A DNA stretch of 64,000 bases. Source: Gari tellinella (Eukaryota; Mollusca; Bivalvia; Cardiida; Psammobiidae). The stretch covers positions 31,320,693 to 31,384,692 of the forward strand of contig OV277871.1 of assembly GCA_922989275.2 (NCBI GenBank), written 5' to 3'. The position numbers were made by a program, and so were the translations under genes. The notes under the pieces are model-generated. The model searched no databases, was not told the DNA's origin, and saw only the letters and a program-made list of their open reading frames with translations. Shown here in pieces: positions 1 through 14,300 of the stretch. Numbering within the stretch: position 1 is the stretch's first letter; every line of letters starts with the position of its first letter.

Positions 1-59
1 GTAATATAAAAAATTACCTGTTCGAATAAGGAAAGTATTAAATGTGACACATATTCATT

Positions 60-141
60 ACGGTATTATTTGGAACTATTTTCTTCAGCGGATGAATAAA
101 ATGCATGTGCTAAAAGGCGCTTCTATATGGGAAAGGGTTAA
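60..141. mobile_element. MITE-D, right-hand end only
   Basis: The stretch reads as the outer part of MITE-D (compare 57870-58107): a TTTCTTCAGCGGATGAATAAA motif, then AAAAGGCGCTTCTATATGGG and AAAGGGTTAA. It ends in TTAA at 138-141. The core palindrome is not attached; a decayed core-2-like sequence lies near 420-480. Confidence 0.6.
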
Positions 142-612
142 CCAACACAGACACAGACGCTGACGCTGACAAGGGTGACGACAATAGCACGGCTTTTCGA
201 AAATATCTAGCTAACGAGTAATGATGGACAGTAGTTCATACTTTTTAATGCTAACTGTACCATACTAATAAGAGGCTTCAAACATATAATAAATCCCATA
301 CATGTTTTTGTATTGATGTCAGATGCTTGCGATTTCATTCAACATTAATCTTCCACTTCAGAAAATAGTTTATGAATAAGTATCATAACAAATATTTTCT
401 ATACCCTTGATGATGGGAGCTTAAAGCTTAAAACCGGCGGAAAGTAAGACAGAACTCATATTAAGGCACATTCTGGTTCCATTTAAACCCGTTTAAGTGG
501 CAAAAGTTATTCAACACTAAAAGTTAAATTAGTCTCTTCTTTCAGTGATCGGAGTATAAAGATTCTACTTTAGTACAACAGCTAATGTGTCATTTAAGAA
601 ATGAATTGCGTA
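142..612. other. Intron or upstream sequence, no gene seen
   Basis: No exon-like open frame with splice sites is visible. A degraded core-2-like inverted sequence (AAAGCTTAAAACCGGCGG and onward) lies around 420-480. The stretch is upstream of the first recognised receptor exon. Confidence 0.4.
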
Positions 613-755
613 CTTCCGGCATTCATGAGCTGATGGCACTTCCATGCTGTTACTAGCAAAGTGCGAGAAGCCCGAGTGCGTGAAGCCCGAAGAGCTTCTC
701 GCTTAACTTTGCTAGTAACAGCATGGAAGTGCCATCAGCTCATGAATGCCGGAAG
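613..755. repeat. Long hairpin (49 bp arms)
   Basis: The left arm, from CTTCCGGCATTCATGAGC to the AGCAAAG near 661, is repeated as its reverse complement up to 755. An inner GAGAAG/CTTCTC stem makes the loop small. It could be a foldback transposon remnant; the flanks show no clear target duplication. Confidence 0.85.
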
Positions 756-1810
756 TATGAAATTTATTTCTTATATTTATATTCCATTGTTAGCTGAGAA
801 ATGAACCATAAATGTACATAACCGTTCTAATAGACACCTTGCCCGTTGCTATGCTGTTGCTATCGTAGTAACGATCTCTATATATGGACTGAAAATAGTC
901 CCAATCACATATTGTAATTACTGGATAAATTTAGACTTTTAACCGGTAAACTTTCTCGTTATGTTTAAAACCCCTTTTGAGACATTTAAAAGCACACGAA
1001 TTTACGAAATACTTGTATTATAAGCATCTTAAAATATTTAGTTCGCGTTTTTTAAAACCGATTTACTCACACGCCATATTTGATTACTCCGCGTTAACCG
1101 CGCCTACCATACGGACTTCTCTGTATCGATTTGAAAGTGATCAGTATAGCTCCGCTCCTAAACCAGCTGGTTAGAACTGGATTTTAAGTGAACATTCATT
1201 GAAATATGCAACTCTGTTTTTAGAATAGTGTTATATAAGGACAATGCGGGGCGAATGTAAATATTCATCTTTCAAAATAACCGCGTTTGTATTAAAACAG
1301 TTTTTTGCATTAGGCACAGCAATTAACCACGGCCTCTGATAAGGGTCCAAACTGTTCGCCTCTTACACAAATAAACCGTCAGATTTGTCAAAACTCTGAC
1401 ATGTTCTACATTGTATGCCAATAAATAAATAGTAACGTCTTCCCACTGTATACTCAGTGCAAAAAGAAACGCCATTTTTTCATTACACTATTAGTATGTA
1501 GAAGGAACGTATTTGTGAATTAATCTTTTCATTAAGGTCAGTAGTTCTGTCTGGGGGTATCAATGTTGAAAAACACAACCTGCACAAATCGGTGCGATGT
1601 TTAAAACACGCCGAGTTACAGTGTGAATTATCAATACTCTTACTTTTTGAAAACGTGCCTTTTGACACGACTGGCAGGGATAGAATACTGTTGCAAAATG
1701 TCGTTCTATAAGCAAATACTGCTTAAAATTTAAACGAAAAGCTAATGCAATACATTTAAATGTAGAAATGGCAATTCCCTGGATATTTTGACAATTATTT
1801 TTAACTGTTT
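756..1810. other. Non-coding stretch, no gene seen
   Basis: Short open frames here (977-1174 plus, 1483-1841 minus) have no recognisable domain, no paired splice sites and AT-rich composition. No upstream YWTD or LDL-A exon of the receptor was found here. Confidence 0.4.
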
Positions 1811-2127
1811 GGCAAACAATTCGGAGACTGGTTAGACGCAAAACTACGTGTGATTTGATCTGGCTTTAAACTGTTTGCAATGGCTAAATGGATTTTAGCA
1901 TAAACGGAGTTATTGGAAAAGAATGAAAAAAAAACGTGTAAAATGACAACTTTTCGACTTTTCTGACTATTCATGTTAGTATGTGTAGCAAACAGATTGG
2001 AGCCTGATCAGACACCGGGTTCACCCGGCGTCTAATCTGGCTACAAACTGTTTGTACATGTAATGGAAATCATAGTGTTAGCGTAAACGCGTTTATTAGG
2101 AAAGAATATCGTTTTCTCCACCGTACA
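1811..2127. mobile_element. Two decayed MITE-A pieces in series
   Basis: The first piece (about 1811-1925) holds a right half: CTTTAAACTGTTTGC, then GGAAAAGAATG. The second (about 1926-2127) has a core-1 palindrome around CAGACACCGGGTTCACCCGG, then GCGTAAACGCGTTTATTAGG and TTTTCTCCACCGTA. Its end is only about 47 bp before the splice acceptor of the exon at 2174. Confidence 0.75.
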
Positions 2128-2173
2128 TGTCACACTTTTTTTATTGTTATAACAAGACATTGGTTTATTGCAG

Positions 2174-2321
2174 ACATGGACTTTGATTGGAAAACCAAGG
2201 AGCTCTATTGGATTAGTTTTGGAGAATCGCACATAAATTACATGAATACCGGTGATCCAATCTACAACACGAGGGAAATGTCGATAACCGTCACAAATAT
2301 TGCTGTCGATCCTCAAAACAA
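2174..2321 (+). CDS. Receptor exon: YWTD blade
   Basis: Acceptor TTTATTGCAG; donor AA|GTAATA. The frame begins with two bases that complete an Asp codon, giving (D)MDFDWKTKELYWISFGES and ending IAVDPQN. The FDWKTKELYW string is the standard start of an LDLR-class propeller blade. It enters in phase 1 and ends in phase 2, so at least one more exon exists upstream and outside the window. Confidence 0.85.
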
Positions 2322-5300
2322 GTAATACGTCAATTATTCACAGTTTAAAGACAACACCATTCAAATTTCACTTACATTCAAACACGAATTAACGAGTTAA
2401 GCAAATACATGTACTTAGATTGTCTTCATTTTCAATCTTACCTACAGACGTCCCATCAATGCAACCCCGCAATAAAACAGAAATTCCCATCCGCTTTCTA
2501 CATTGCTAATGATATTTTTAAATAGTCATATGCCAATCTCCTAAGAGAGCCTGATGTGTTTTTAAAGTTTGGTATAGTTCAACTCAAATGGACTGTTTTA
2601 TTCAACAAGTTACAGTTTTAATTAAATATGGGAATAAATTATGTTTCCCTATCAGACGCCTTCTTCTTCGGTATTCGTTCTCCTACGATCGCAAAAGAAA
2701 CGCAAACACACTGTACTAAATAAAAATGACACCCTTTTGAAATTTCTAAATATCCATTTCAACCTGAGTAACAACCAACTTGGAGCCTGATCAGATTTAC
2801 AATGGGCATAAATACAGTGGAGAATGTGTTATTCTTTCCCAATAAACGCGTTTGCGCTAAAACTATTATTTGCCGTGCAAACAGTTTGGAGCCAGATCAG
2901 ACGCCGGGTAACCCGGCGTCTGATCAGGCTCCAAACTGTTTGTCACCAAGATAAACATGAATTATCAGAATTGTCCAAAAGATGTTCTTTTCTACGTTTT
3001 AGTGCTATGCGTTTGCGTACGTTTGCGTTTAAACGGGAAAGAATAACAGATTCTCCACTGTAACTGTACCATAATCAATAGGGAAAGTTTACTCTGGTTG
3101 TAGAAATGTCTACTGGATAGGTTTATTGAGATCGGAGTATTCTCTGCACGTTTGGCACAGAACAACAGATACAATTGACGTCATCAACGCCGCCCACCTT
3201 CAAAGTCCGACAGATCTTGAATACCACAGACCAAGTAACAGGTAATCTATTACGTTCTTCTCCCGAAAAAAAGAAAACCAACACGTTTGTGCTAAACAGT
3301 AAGGCCAGGTACTCATATTTGTCCCATTTATGACGTTTAAATTGTATAAATGTAATTGCTCTAGGAGGAGGTACTTGTGGATATCTTTCGTAGAGGAAGC
3401 CGGGTTTATGGATTTTCTCTCCGCGGATTAATATTAGAACCTTGACAGCAGACATTTGGCATAATTTTAGAAAGCGCTTCCTAACCGATTAAGGGCTTCC
3501 TATTAGCGGACAACATGATTATCCTCTAACAAATTCTTTATTAATGAGACAAAATTCAAGAAAGTTGAAATACTTTATAAACAGCCTTTGTCTGCATTTA
3601 TTTATGCCAAAATAATAATAAATATTAATTTTATTTTAAATTAATGTCATTTCAAAATGACGTAAAATCGGCATTTTCGCGACAAACTGTTAAATTGATT
3701 ACGTTTAATGTTTACAATGGGAGTAATTTTGTTGCGTTCGTGTAGAAAATAGCATCAGTAATGCGACCATAGCTGTTCCTGCACATTATTTGTGTTAACA
3801 AGTTCTAATATGAACATACGTGCATACTAATAAACTGTTCATTATAATTTAGAAATTACAGCAAACAGATCTATAATGTAAATATAAGAAAAGGGAAATA
3901 AACAACAGAAAATGATCGGCAAATAGCGCGATTCATGGAATTTGCCGATCATTTTCTATTGTTTACTTCGCTTAAACACCGAAAAGGGCAGTTCATTTCT
4001 TAGTTGTAAACAACTTGTACAGAAGAGAAGATCTTGTTCGTTTCAGTTTAAACGCAAACGAAAAACTCAAACGTATTGCAATGAAATGTAGAAAATGACA
4101 ACCTTTTGACCAATCTGACTAGTCAGTGTTAGTCTAAGTGGCAACCAGTTTGGATCCTGATTAGACGCTGTGTTACCTGGCGTCAGATGGTCTTAACTGT
4201 TTGCAATGGAAAATAATAGGAAAGACCGATGCCACGGTAATAAGAAATATTGGATATATAGAGGATAATCAATTTCTTTGGATTGATATGAAAAATATAT
4301 CACGAGAATGGGTTGTTATCTGGTTAAAAAACGAGTCCTGCGGACTCGTTTTTTAACCAGATAACAACCCATTCGAGTGATATATTTTTCATATCTATTC
4401 AAAGGAATTGATTATTCTATTTATTATATATATTTTAATGACGTTTTTACAGAAAAAACACACAAAATTGATTACCGCGACGTCACTAAACTTATTATGA
4501 CGTGACGTCACAAAAAGTGATATCATCACTACATGTAGTGATGATATCAACAGTGACGATATCAAATTTATCTAACTGAGAAATCTCTATAAATCATCGA
4601 TATGTATATAATAAATGCGATTAGAACTTCTAATAATGGAAATAATAGTTTTAGTGTAAATTATCTTCTGTAAATGTCCTTAGATCAGATCAGATCACAT
4701 CAACGTCTGATCAGGCATTGCCATTTGTTTCATTGGTTTCATGAAATCGACGCACAGACGTCTTTGAAGATAAATATCTAAAACATGTTGACATAAGTCT
4801 TTAGGTAACATGTACACAAACATTTATGAGTTCGAGTTGTGATGAAATTTCTTATTGTATGTTAAACACAATTTTTATCCTGATCAGACAATTTGTAACC
4901 TGTTCAAACAATATAATTATGTAACGGTTTGCATTTTAATCATAAACCTCTAGACTCTTAACCCATTCGTGCCCACGTTGGGCACGGGCAACCAGTATAG
5001 ACTCTGACCAGACGCCGCCTTATGTGGCATCTGAGCAGAGTCTACACTATTTACTGATAGGAATTTCAATATACATATTATTTAGCTCAAACAGAAAATG
5101 ATAATTTAAACGATGCATCCCTTAATTAGACCAAAATGGAATATTCGATAAGCATGGAAAAATCTACAGGATGCGAATTGGTCAATATTCATGAATACAA
5201 TTGCAGGTTGTTTTGGAATGACGCTTCAGGTTATGTTGGAGCGTTGGAAACAGACGGCTCGAACTCAAAAACCTTCCAAACACCAACAACCGGAAGTGAG

Positions 5301-8300
5301 AGACACGCAGTGACGGTCTTTAAGGTAAGACATCACTGCTTTTTCTTAGCTCCCTTCCCCGAGTATAACTTTTATTTGCAAACAGCTTGGATCCTGATCA
5401 GACTCCGCGTACTCATTTTAATATTTCTAAAGCCAAATTACCTAATATTAAAATTTGAGAAATAAAAGCATACACTCATTGATGTTAACCAGCCATAGCT
5501 ATCTTAAAATAGACTAGACCGGGCACCTGGTGATAAGCTGCCATTGCTTGACGCTCAGAAAGATGCCATTTTGGAAGTTGTATCATACACATTTGCTCCG
5601 ACGACAAAATATGATTTACTTTCAGTTAATAATGAATTCGTACTACATACATCAGACTGTTATAATATTGTAAAATCGTTTTCAATATAACACCTGATGC
5701 ATAAGTTTTTTTCTGCTTTTCTGTACTTATATGTGTATGGGCCGGAGGCCTATGATGCGAACTAAACTGAAACTGAAACTGAATACATCACTATGTACCG
5801 TAAAATGACAACCAAACTATGATAAGCACACAACGATGTTAATTCCTATTCAACTGACTAAAGTCATTATAATTATATCGTCATCAATCTACCGCATTGC
5901 AATATGCACCAGACCATTTTTGTGCGTATCATACAACGTCAAATGGCGTGTGGGTGACCATTGCTGATTGGCCTTTGCCAATCTAGTCTATTTTAAGATT
6001 ATAATGTACAGTGGAGAAAACGTTATTTTTTCCCGTTTAAACGCAAACGTACGCAAACGCAAAGCACTAAAACGTAGAAAAGAACAACTTTTGGACAATT
6101 CTGATATTTCATGTTTATCATGGTGGCTACCAGTTTGGAGCCTGATCAGACGCCGGGTTACCCGGCGTCTGATCTGGCTCCAAACTGTTTGCACTGGCAA
6201 TAATAGTTTTAGCGTAAACGCGTTTATTGGGAAAGAATAACACATTCTCCACTGTAACCAACCGTCTTTATTACAGTCGTTAACACATGAACATAAACTG
6301 AACGCAAAGGCAATGCACTTAAATTGAGAAAGTGATCAGAAAGGTGATTTATTTATGTCTCATATTTTAATATGATTTGCAAACAGTTTGGAGCATGATC
6401 AGACGCCAGGTTACCCGGCATCTGAGCTGGCTCCAAACAAACTGTTTTCAATTGCAATACTGATTTGAATACACACAGTTGTCGAAACAATAGCGCCATT
6501 TTCTCAAAAGGTTGAGAACCCCTAAAGAGATCGGGCAAATGTGTGTCTATATTGATACTCTACGGACGGAGAGCAATCGGCCAATATCGTTAATTCGGCC
6601 CGTTCCGATCAACGTTAATTCCTGGAACGGGCCTAAGGGGACGAAATGGCCGATCGCTATACAGTGGAGAATACGTTATTCTCTTCCGTTTAAACGCAAA
6701 CAAAACGTAAACGCAAATCAATTAAACGTAAGAAATGACAACTTGTTGACAATTCTAACTATTTATTCGAATCTGAGTGGCAAACAGTCTGGAGCCTGAT
6801 CAGACGCCGGGTTACCCGGCGTCTGATCTGGCTCCAAATTGTTTGCACTGGAAATAATAATTTAGCGTAAACGCGTTTATTGGGAAAGAATAACGTTTTC
6901 TCCACTGTACATAGAGTATCGATTTTGATCCGATCCGATCTCATAGTAAGTCTTCGACCTCAACCATTAGGAATAAAAGATTGACCACACACGCGTTTAT
7001 TTGGAAACAACAACTTCTTTTCGACTGTTTAACAGAAACATAATGGAACTGGTATTTTCTATTTTAGAAATTCATTCTATCAACACACGCAGAGCCCAAC
7101 CGTCAACTAGATGCTATTTATGAGCGAACTCCAAGCAGAATCCAGCTCGTCAACATGCCATACCAAAATAAACCAATCGTGGACATGCACGTGTTTGACA
7201 AAACGCTGCAACCTTTTGATCTTGGTAAAGTAGCGTTTACCTTCATCACGCTGTGTACAGTTAGAGAAGAGATTATATTGACGTCACCAACGACGTCCCT
7301 CAGTGGCGAAGACGTCGTTCTTTCACGTTTAACCTTAAACAGAGCTCAATTATTGAAAACGCACTGACATGTAGAAAATAGCTGGGTTTTTTAAATTTGA
7401 TATTTCAGTTTACTTGGGGAGACAAATTGTTTTGAACCAGACCAGACGCCGGGTTACACGGCGTCTGATCTGGCTCGAAACCACTTGTAGTTGCAATAAT
7501 CGCTTTAGCGTTTACGCGTTTGTTAGGAAAGAATACCATAATCAGTTGTAAACTGAATGCAGTTTTGTCGTCAATAGTTTTCTTGTACAATTTCTTTTAG
7601 ATTACATTTACAGTGGAATAAGTGTTATTCTTTCCCAATAAACGCGTTTACGCTAAAACTATTATTTGCAGTGCAAACAGTTTGGAGCCATATCAGACGC
7701 CGGGTAACCCGGCGTCTGATCAGGCTCCAAACTGTTTGCCACCATGATAAACATGAAATATCAGAATTGTCCAAAAGTTGTTCTCCAAAAGTTGTTCTTT
7801 TCTACGTTTTAGCGCTTTGCGTTTGCGTACGTTTGCGTTTAAACGGGAAAGAATAACAGATTCTCCACTGTACTGTCTGATCAGATTCCAGACCGTTTGC
7901 TATTCAGGTTAGATTGAAAAGTAAACATTTTAATAGTTTGCCATTTATTTGTACTGTAATCCCTCTCTACAACAACACTTAATGGCATACAAAGATTACA
8001 TGTGTTTTCGGAGTGGGTTGTTTTACGGAGGAAAATTGGCTTACATTAGCAAACTGCTTCAATACAGATCAGAAGCCGCGTAACGCGACGTCTGATCTGG
8101 ATTCAAGCAGTTTGTCACTTGTAATAATGGTTGTTTTTTTCTGTAAAATGTAAAATATGAAAACAGCAGACGACAATTTTAAGCTGACGATATTGCAGTC
8201 GTGCAAAGGTTTGGCATAATGGTCTTGTTTTGGTAACAGCAGCAAGCGTTGCCATAAGGATGGACTCGTTGTTCAGAGGGTCGTTGTGCGGAAGGACTAT

Positions 8301-11300
8301 GCCATTGTGTTTGCTGTTAGAATCGGCAAACACAGAAAACAAATGACGTAATCTCAACTGTACGAGCGTAATTCACTTGTTTTCCGTTTTTAAAGAATTT
8401 GTTTTCTGTTGCCTGTCTTTTCCAGAACCATGTGAATTGGACAATGGCGGATGTGAGCATATATGCATACCGGAAAATACACGTCGATGTTCATGTAACC
8501 TTGGTTACACTCTGCAACCCGATGGCGTCACATGTATACCAAGTAAGCTAGTATACATTGTTACAGCGGAGAAAAAAAACGTATTCTATCCCGTTTAAAC
8601 GCAAACGAAACGCAAACGCAATTAACCAAAATGTAGAAAATGACAACTTTCTGAAATTTCTATCAATCTATTTTAATCTGACCTCATGTATTCATGTGAA
8701 AACATGTACTGAGCGAAATAAAGAATTTAATTTGAATTTGAATTTGAGTGACAAACAGTATGGGTTACCCGGTGGCTGATCTTGCTTCAACGTGATTGCA
8801 TTGGAAAATAACACGTTTTAACATATTGCAGCCATGCGTTTTTATGTCGTGACTTACAGTTTGTACATGTATCCCACTAAGACGCGCTTGTCATGTTAAT
8901 AGCCTAATGCTTGGAACACAGTTAGATTAACATATTACAATGCTTTCAGCTACTCTCTGGTATATTTTGTTAGGCGGTTAATCTTTTAAAGCAGAAACCT
9001 CCTGTAAATATCATCTGTTTTACATATAGCATGCATTTGCCACCTATTTTCAACACCAACAAACAGCAATCATGGTTGCTCGCAGAAGACGAGTTGTACT
9101 GTATCTTAACTCTTTCCTCCCTGAAACTTTAAATGGAAAATTCCAGTTTCCATTTTAGTCTAGTCCATTTCTTACTTTTAAGGGTTGTTTTTGTCAATGC
9201 TTGGCACTATGACAAACAGTGAAGACCCTGATCAGAGGGCTCCTTTTGGAGCCCTCTGATCTGGGTCTTCACTGTTTGCACAGGACAAGTGTACTATTCA
9301 CATGTTCATTGTTTGAAAATGACGCATATATGCGGGACTAGGGTTCAATGGGTTAAACAATTATCCGGCATCATTATAATTAGTTTGAATATATCCCAAA
9401 CTCGTCGTTTCAGCAACATCCACACTGTAGGCATATACAGTGGAGACGATGTCATTCTTTCCCGTTTTAACTCATTGAAATGTAACAAATTACATGTACA
9501 TTCGTTTTAAATTTGTAACGATTTATTTTCAAACTCCAATTAAAATAAATAGACAGGATTGTCGAAAAGTTGTCATTTTCTACATTTCTGTGTATTGCGT
9601 TCGTTTTGTGTGTTTTTTTATCTGAGAGGCAATCTGTTTCGGACCTAATATAACGCCGTGTTTCACAGCGTCGAATCTAGCTCAAAATTGTTTCCGTTTA
9701 TGTGCATGGGAATATTAACGTATTTTTAACTGAGTCAATGATATTACATGTATATAAATATTAGATGGCAGTTTGCGTGACATTCAAATTGTCAACCCGA
9801 GAAACAGCATGTCACCCCGAGGCGTAGCCGATGGTGACATTCTTGTTTTCGAGGGTTGACAATTTGAATGTCACGCAAACTGACATCTAATATTTATTTT
9901 ATTACACCGAGCTTATCAACCCTGGATTTGGAATCGTCTTATTCGTATTTTATAAAATGTGTTGTGAAAACCAATTCAGCAGGGACATGTACATAACGCG
10001 GGAAATGACGTCGCCGTCTTACGACGTCACGTTGTTTATAATAACCTTCTAATGTATCCAATAGCGAAAGTCATGTCAATGCTGACAGTACGTTTTCGGA
10101 CGGAGTAAAAAAGTAATGTCCTTTAGAGTGACGTCACAAAAAGAATATCTTAAAGAGTGACAGTATATTTTGAATAGATGTAAAAGACATGCAAAATGTT
10201 AACTGTAGGTCTATGGGAATTTAACATTGGAACTCAAAGCGAGGTGTAATAATGTATAATTACAAAGATGAACACAAGCGAAACGCAAATGCATTGCAAT
10301 AAAATGTAGAATATATCAAGTGCTAGACATTTTTATTCGATTTTAAAAAAGTTTAGCGCCTGATCAGACGCCATGTTACCCGGTGTGTGATCGGGCCCCA
10401 AGCTGTTTGCAATGGACACAATAGTATTAGCATGATCATCTTTATTGCGAAATAATAACGTATTCTCCGCTGCATCTGTTTTAGCCACACTTCCAGCCAG
10501 CACCGACTATATGATGACACTAGATAGTCTCAACCTTAACGTCCACCAAGTTGCAATCAATGTTGACATCAATAACATCCGGGCAATAACAATGCACGAG
10601 GACAACGAGCCGTCAAGTATAGCGTTCGATACCGACAGAGATGTACTAGTATGGATGGACCAAAGAACGAGACGCGTGAAAAAGAAGCATTTGGAAGACT
10701 CAAAGGAATACGCAATCGGTTCCAGTAAGTTTGCCTAGGTCGAAGGTTATACAGTTTTTGAGTTAAGAACTTCATAGTGAACGTTCTTGCGACACTGCTA
10801 ACAAAGATATATTTACCCAGACAGTTTCGTGAACTGGACTGTTCACTTGATCACTGGCGACTGAACTGTAGTCGACGGGTGTTACTCCCCTTTGCTACTA
10901 CAGTTCAGTCGCCAGTGATCAAGTGAACAGTCCAGTTCACGAAACGGTGTGGATAAATATACCTTTGTTAGCAGTGTCTCAAGAACGTTCACTATAAAAT
11001 ATAATACCTGCTAAATGAACCTATTTGCAAATAGGAACGTTCTCAAGCATCTGACCTATCAAATGCTTGAGAACGACTTCAGACTCAACTCAAACGCTTT
11101 GAAACCTTTGAGCTTGAGGTTATACGTATTTAAGGTTAGCTCCTCCTTCATCTATTTTGCCGCAGTTACATGTAAACGTACATTTGATCCAGATTTAGAA
11201 CGTAGCTTAGCTTGGCCTAAGCTAAGTTGGAACAAGTTTGTATTTTACTATATATATTTAACTGTGAAATGGAAGTAAGTTAGACTTCAAACACGTTTGC

Positions 11301-14300
11301 GTTACATTAATATAATAACTTTGACATTATATAGCGGATAGCGGCTAAATCTTGTTGAAGTCGAATATACATGCACCAGATGCCATTCTTTCCTATTTTA
11401 ATGCAAACACAATACAGTGCAATAAAGTAAATAAATAATTACGCAAACAAATTGGACGATTTCTTTTTAAATAAACAAAATTGCAAAACTTTTGGAGCTT
11501 GGTCAGACACCGGTCTAAACGGTATTGTATCTAAGTATGTACCTTTTACAGTTGTTTTAAGGTTTTGAGAATAAACGCGTTTAATTGTCTTAGAAATAAT
11601 AAAAATCTACACCGTCTTATAAGCTTTTTCAAGTTTAAAATTCGGCTTGATATTTTCACTCTGAATTGCAATGTACATCTACTGCTCCGTTTGATGTAAG
11701 CTGATTGTAAGTTGAAATTGCCAATGAAATATGGATACCTTTAACTTAAGCAATCCTTAGTTAATATTGTTGATGCTTTCAATCTGTGAAACCATCTATA
11801 GTCAGCGTCGAGTTTCAAAACCCTTTACTTAGTCGCCATCCGCCCAAGAAAGCAACACTTAATAATATCGTAGGATATTATCAGTTACTTAAAAAGAAAA
11901 ACATCGATTATTTTTTAGAACTAAATTACAAGAAACGCTGAAACAATTAGACATAATAATTTTCTAGTGAATGAACATTACACTCTGAAGTAAATATAAT
12001 GATCATTCATTGATATAATGTACTTTCACTTTCTTTTGTGTACGAATAATTTCGGGATCAGGAAATTGACATGCTGCTTTGAAATGCAGAGGTTCTACAG
12101 TGGAGAATCTGTTATTCTTTCCCATTTAAACGCAAACGTACGCAAACGCAAAACACTATAACGTAGAAAAGTACAACCTTTGGACAATTCTGATAATTCA
12201 TGTTTATATTGGTGGCAAACAGTTTGGAGCCTGATCAGACGCCGGGTTACCCGGCGTCTGATCTGGCTCCAAACTGTTTGCACTGCAAATAATAGTTTTA
12301 GCGTAAACGCGTTTATTGGGAAAGAATAACGTTTTCTCCACTGTAGGTGTGTCGTCGCGGTCGATTATGTGGCTGTTGTAAACATAAGCTTCCTTTAGAT
12401 TGTTTAATGATAGTAATGGCTATACGTATAGATAGTCTTAAATTATATTTGAAAACATCTTCATGGGTTTCATGAAATCGTTTACGGAATAGGGCTTAGG
12501 CCGATTCCGGTTTTCAGACTCTTTACAGTATCATTGAATATGTCACATTCTCTTTATATATATAATACACTTACATAGAACTTATTTTAAATAGTTTTAA
12601 ATCCTACTTTCAAATACATTAAAAAAGAAATAGTGTTCTCTAAATATGTTCACTATTAGTAAACTCTTGGGTTTAATTTTACTCCATACCCGTTCGGTAA
12701 CAGCCTTTTATAAGATTCTACAACATATAGATACAGATATAATTTCTGTATTTCAGTTTGAAACCATCCTCAGTACTTTGACTTTATATCCACGATAGCT
12801 CTAGAACTGTACTTATTTCCAGTCATCATAATTCTTAGACTCTGATACATGTAGGCTGTATTCGTTGATTTTGCCGGGTAGTACGGGTCACGTGACTAGT
12901 TAGATGTTGTTCCCTCGCTCGATTCGCGTAAACAATCTCTCTTTTTCGGTTTATTAAGCAGTTGTTTTACAAGCTATCAAAAGCGATCTTAACTAAAAAA
13001 TGTCTTGAATCGATCTAATTCAGATATCGATAATATGCTAGTTTCTTGCTTAGATTTCCCTGATTATCCCATCCACGTCGTCACCATGATAAACAAACGA
13101 CGGGACGTGAACTGGACAATGCAAAGTACAAAGCCACTTGTCACTGGTCTATAATGAAATTGACATTGGATTCAGATTTATTTAGATCAATATGTTTATC
13201 GAAATCAACCAAAATAGGCAGAACTCGATATGAATAGACACTGACCTACGTGTTCATTTGTTCGCTCCTGATTATTTCCGTTAATTTATAATTAATCGTT
13301 ACAGTGTTTCATAAAACGTAAATGTCCTCCAAAAACTATCCGTTCAAAATACCCTGGTAATGAACATTTCAAGGATGTTCACATTCCCATGTGATGACCA
13401 TGTTAGATACAGTCGATCTTCGATAGGGTATATCTTGATTTTATTTCAGTATAACATATCCGTATTTCAAAGTTAAATGGTGGGTTGCCACCTTTTAAAC
13501 TTGAAATACGGAATATGTTCGACATAATGCGTAGAAATTATTATATTAAACTGTAGAAATGCAGATAAATTCTACTTATGCGAGTTCCTGATATCTTCGA
13601 AGTTTAACAGTATAACTACTGTACTAAACCATCGAATAGCGCGTGAGTTTGAAATGTACCGATCATGATGTCAATTTCAAGTGTCAACTTTAGGGTCAAG
13701 ACAGTAAAACTTTGTCAGATTATGCATGTGTTCTTTCTTGTATTGGACATAGACTGGAAATAAATTCGTTACACGGCATTTCGGCAGGGTGTACGGGCTT
13801 GTATGACGGTTTTGGATTCCGTATTTCCTGAGCGCGAAACCAAAACCGTCATACAAGCCCGTACACCCTGCCGAAATAACGTGTAACTAATAATATGTCT
13901 TTGGATCAATCTTGAAATGGACGTGACGTCACTCAATTGATTGCTGAAGAACTATTAAGTATTTTAACGATACGTTGAAATATATAGAAAATGTATGTAG
14001 CTATCAATAAATTAATGGTATTGCAGATGTTCAAACGAACGCCAAAGTCGCAGTTGACATCACGGGTGGAAACATATTTGTCACTTCCGGTCGACAAATA
14101 AAGGTCATCGACCAGTATGAGAACGAGAAAACGCTACTGGACGAGTTGGATATTTTCGGAACTTTAGGGCAAATTCAACTTTTGACAGAGAAGGGGTGAG
14201 TTTTAAAAGGTTTATACAATTGGACAGATAACTAATTCGATCTCTAACATTTACATCATTCACATAGATCTACATAAGGCAGAAATAGTTCGGTGTCAAC

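Larger units (their letters stand above)
2322..5206 (+). other. Receptor intron filled with repeats
   Basis: The intron holds a full MITE-A (2813-3062), a decayed MITE-A (4016-4230), two hairpins (3885-3966 and 4258-4422) and a core-1-like palindrome near 4984. No other exon is needed, because the frame joins directly from 2321 to 5207. Confidence 0.7.

Noticed and set aside
1..2173. Search for upstream receptor exons (LDL-A or further YWTD)
   Set aside because: No segment with a splice acceptor, donor in phase 1 and LDL-A or YWTD pattern was found; earlier exons are presumed outside the window.
5136..5206. ATG at 5136 as an exon or gene start
   Set aside because: The acceptor at 5206/5207 keeps the reading frame from the preceding exon and restores a normal YWTD blade; the ATG context adds residues that break the blade.
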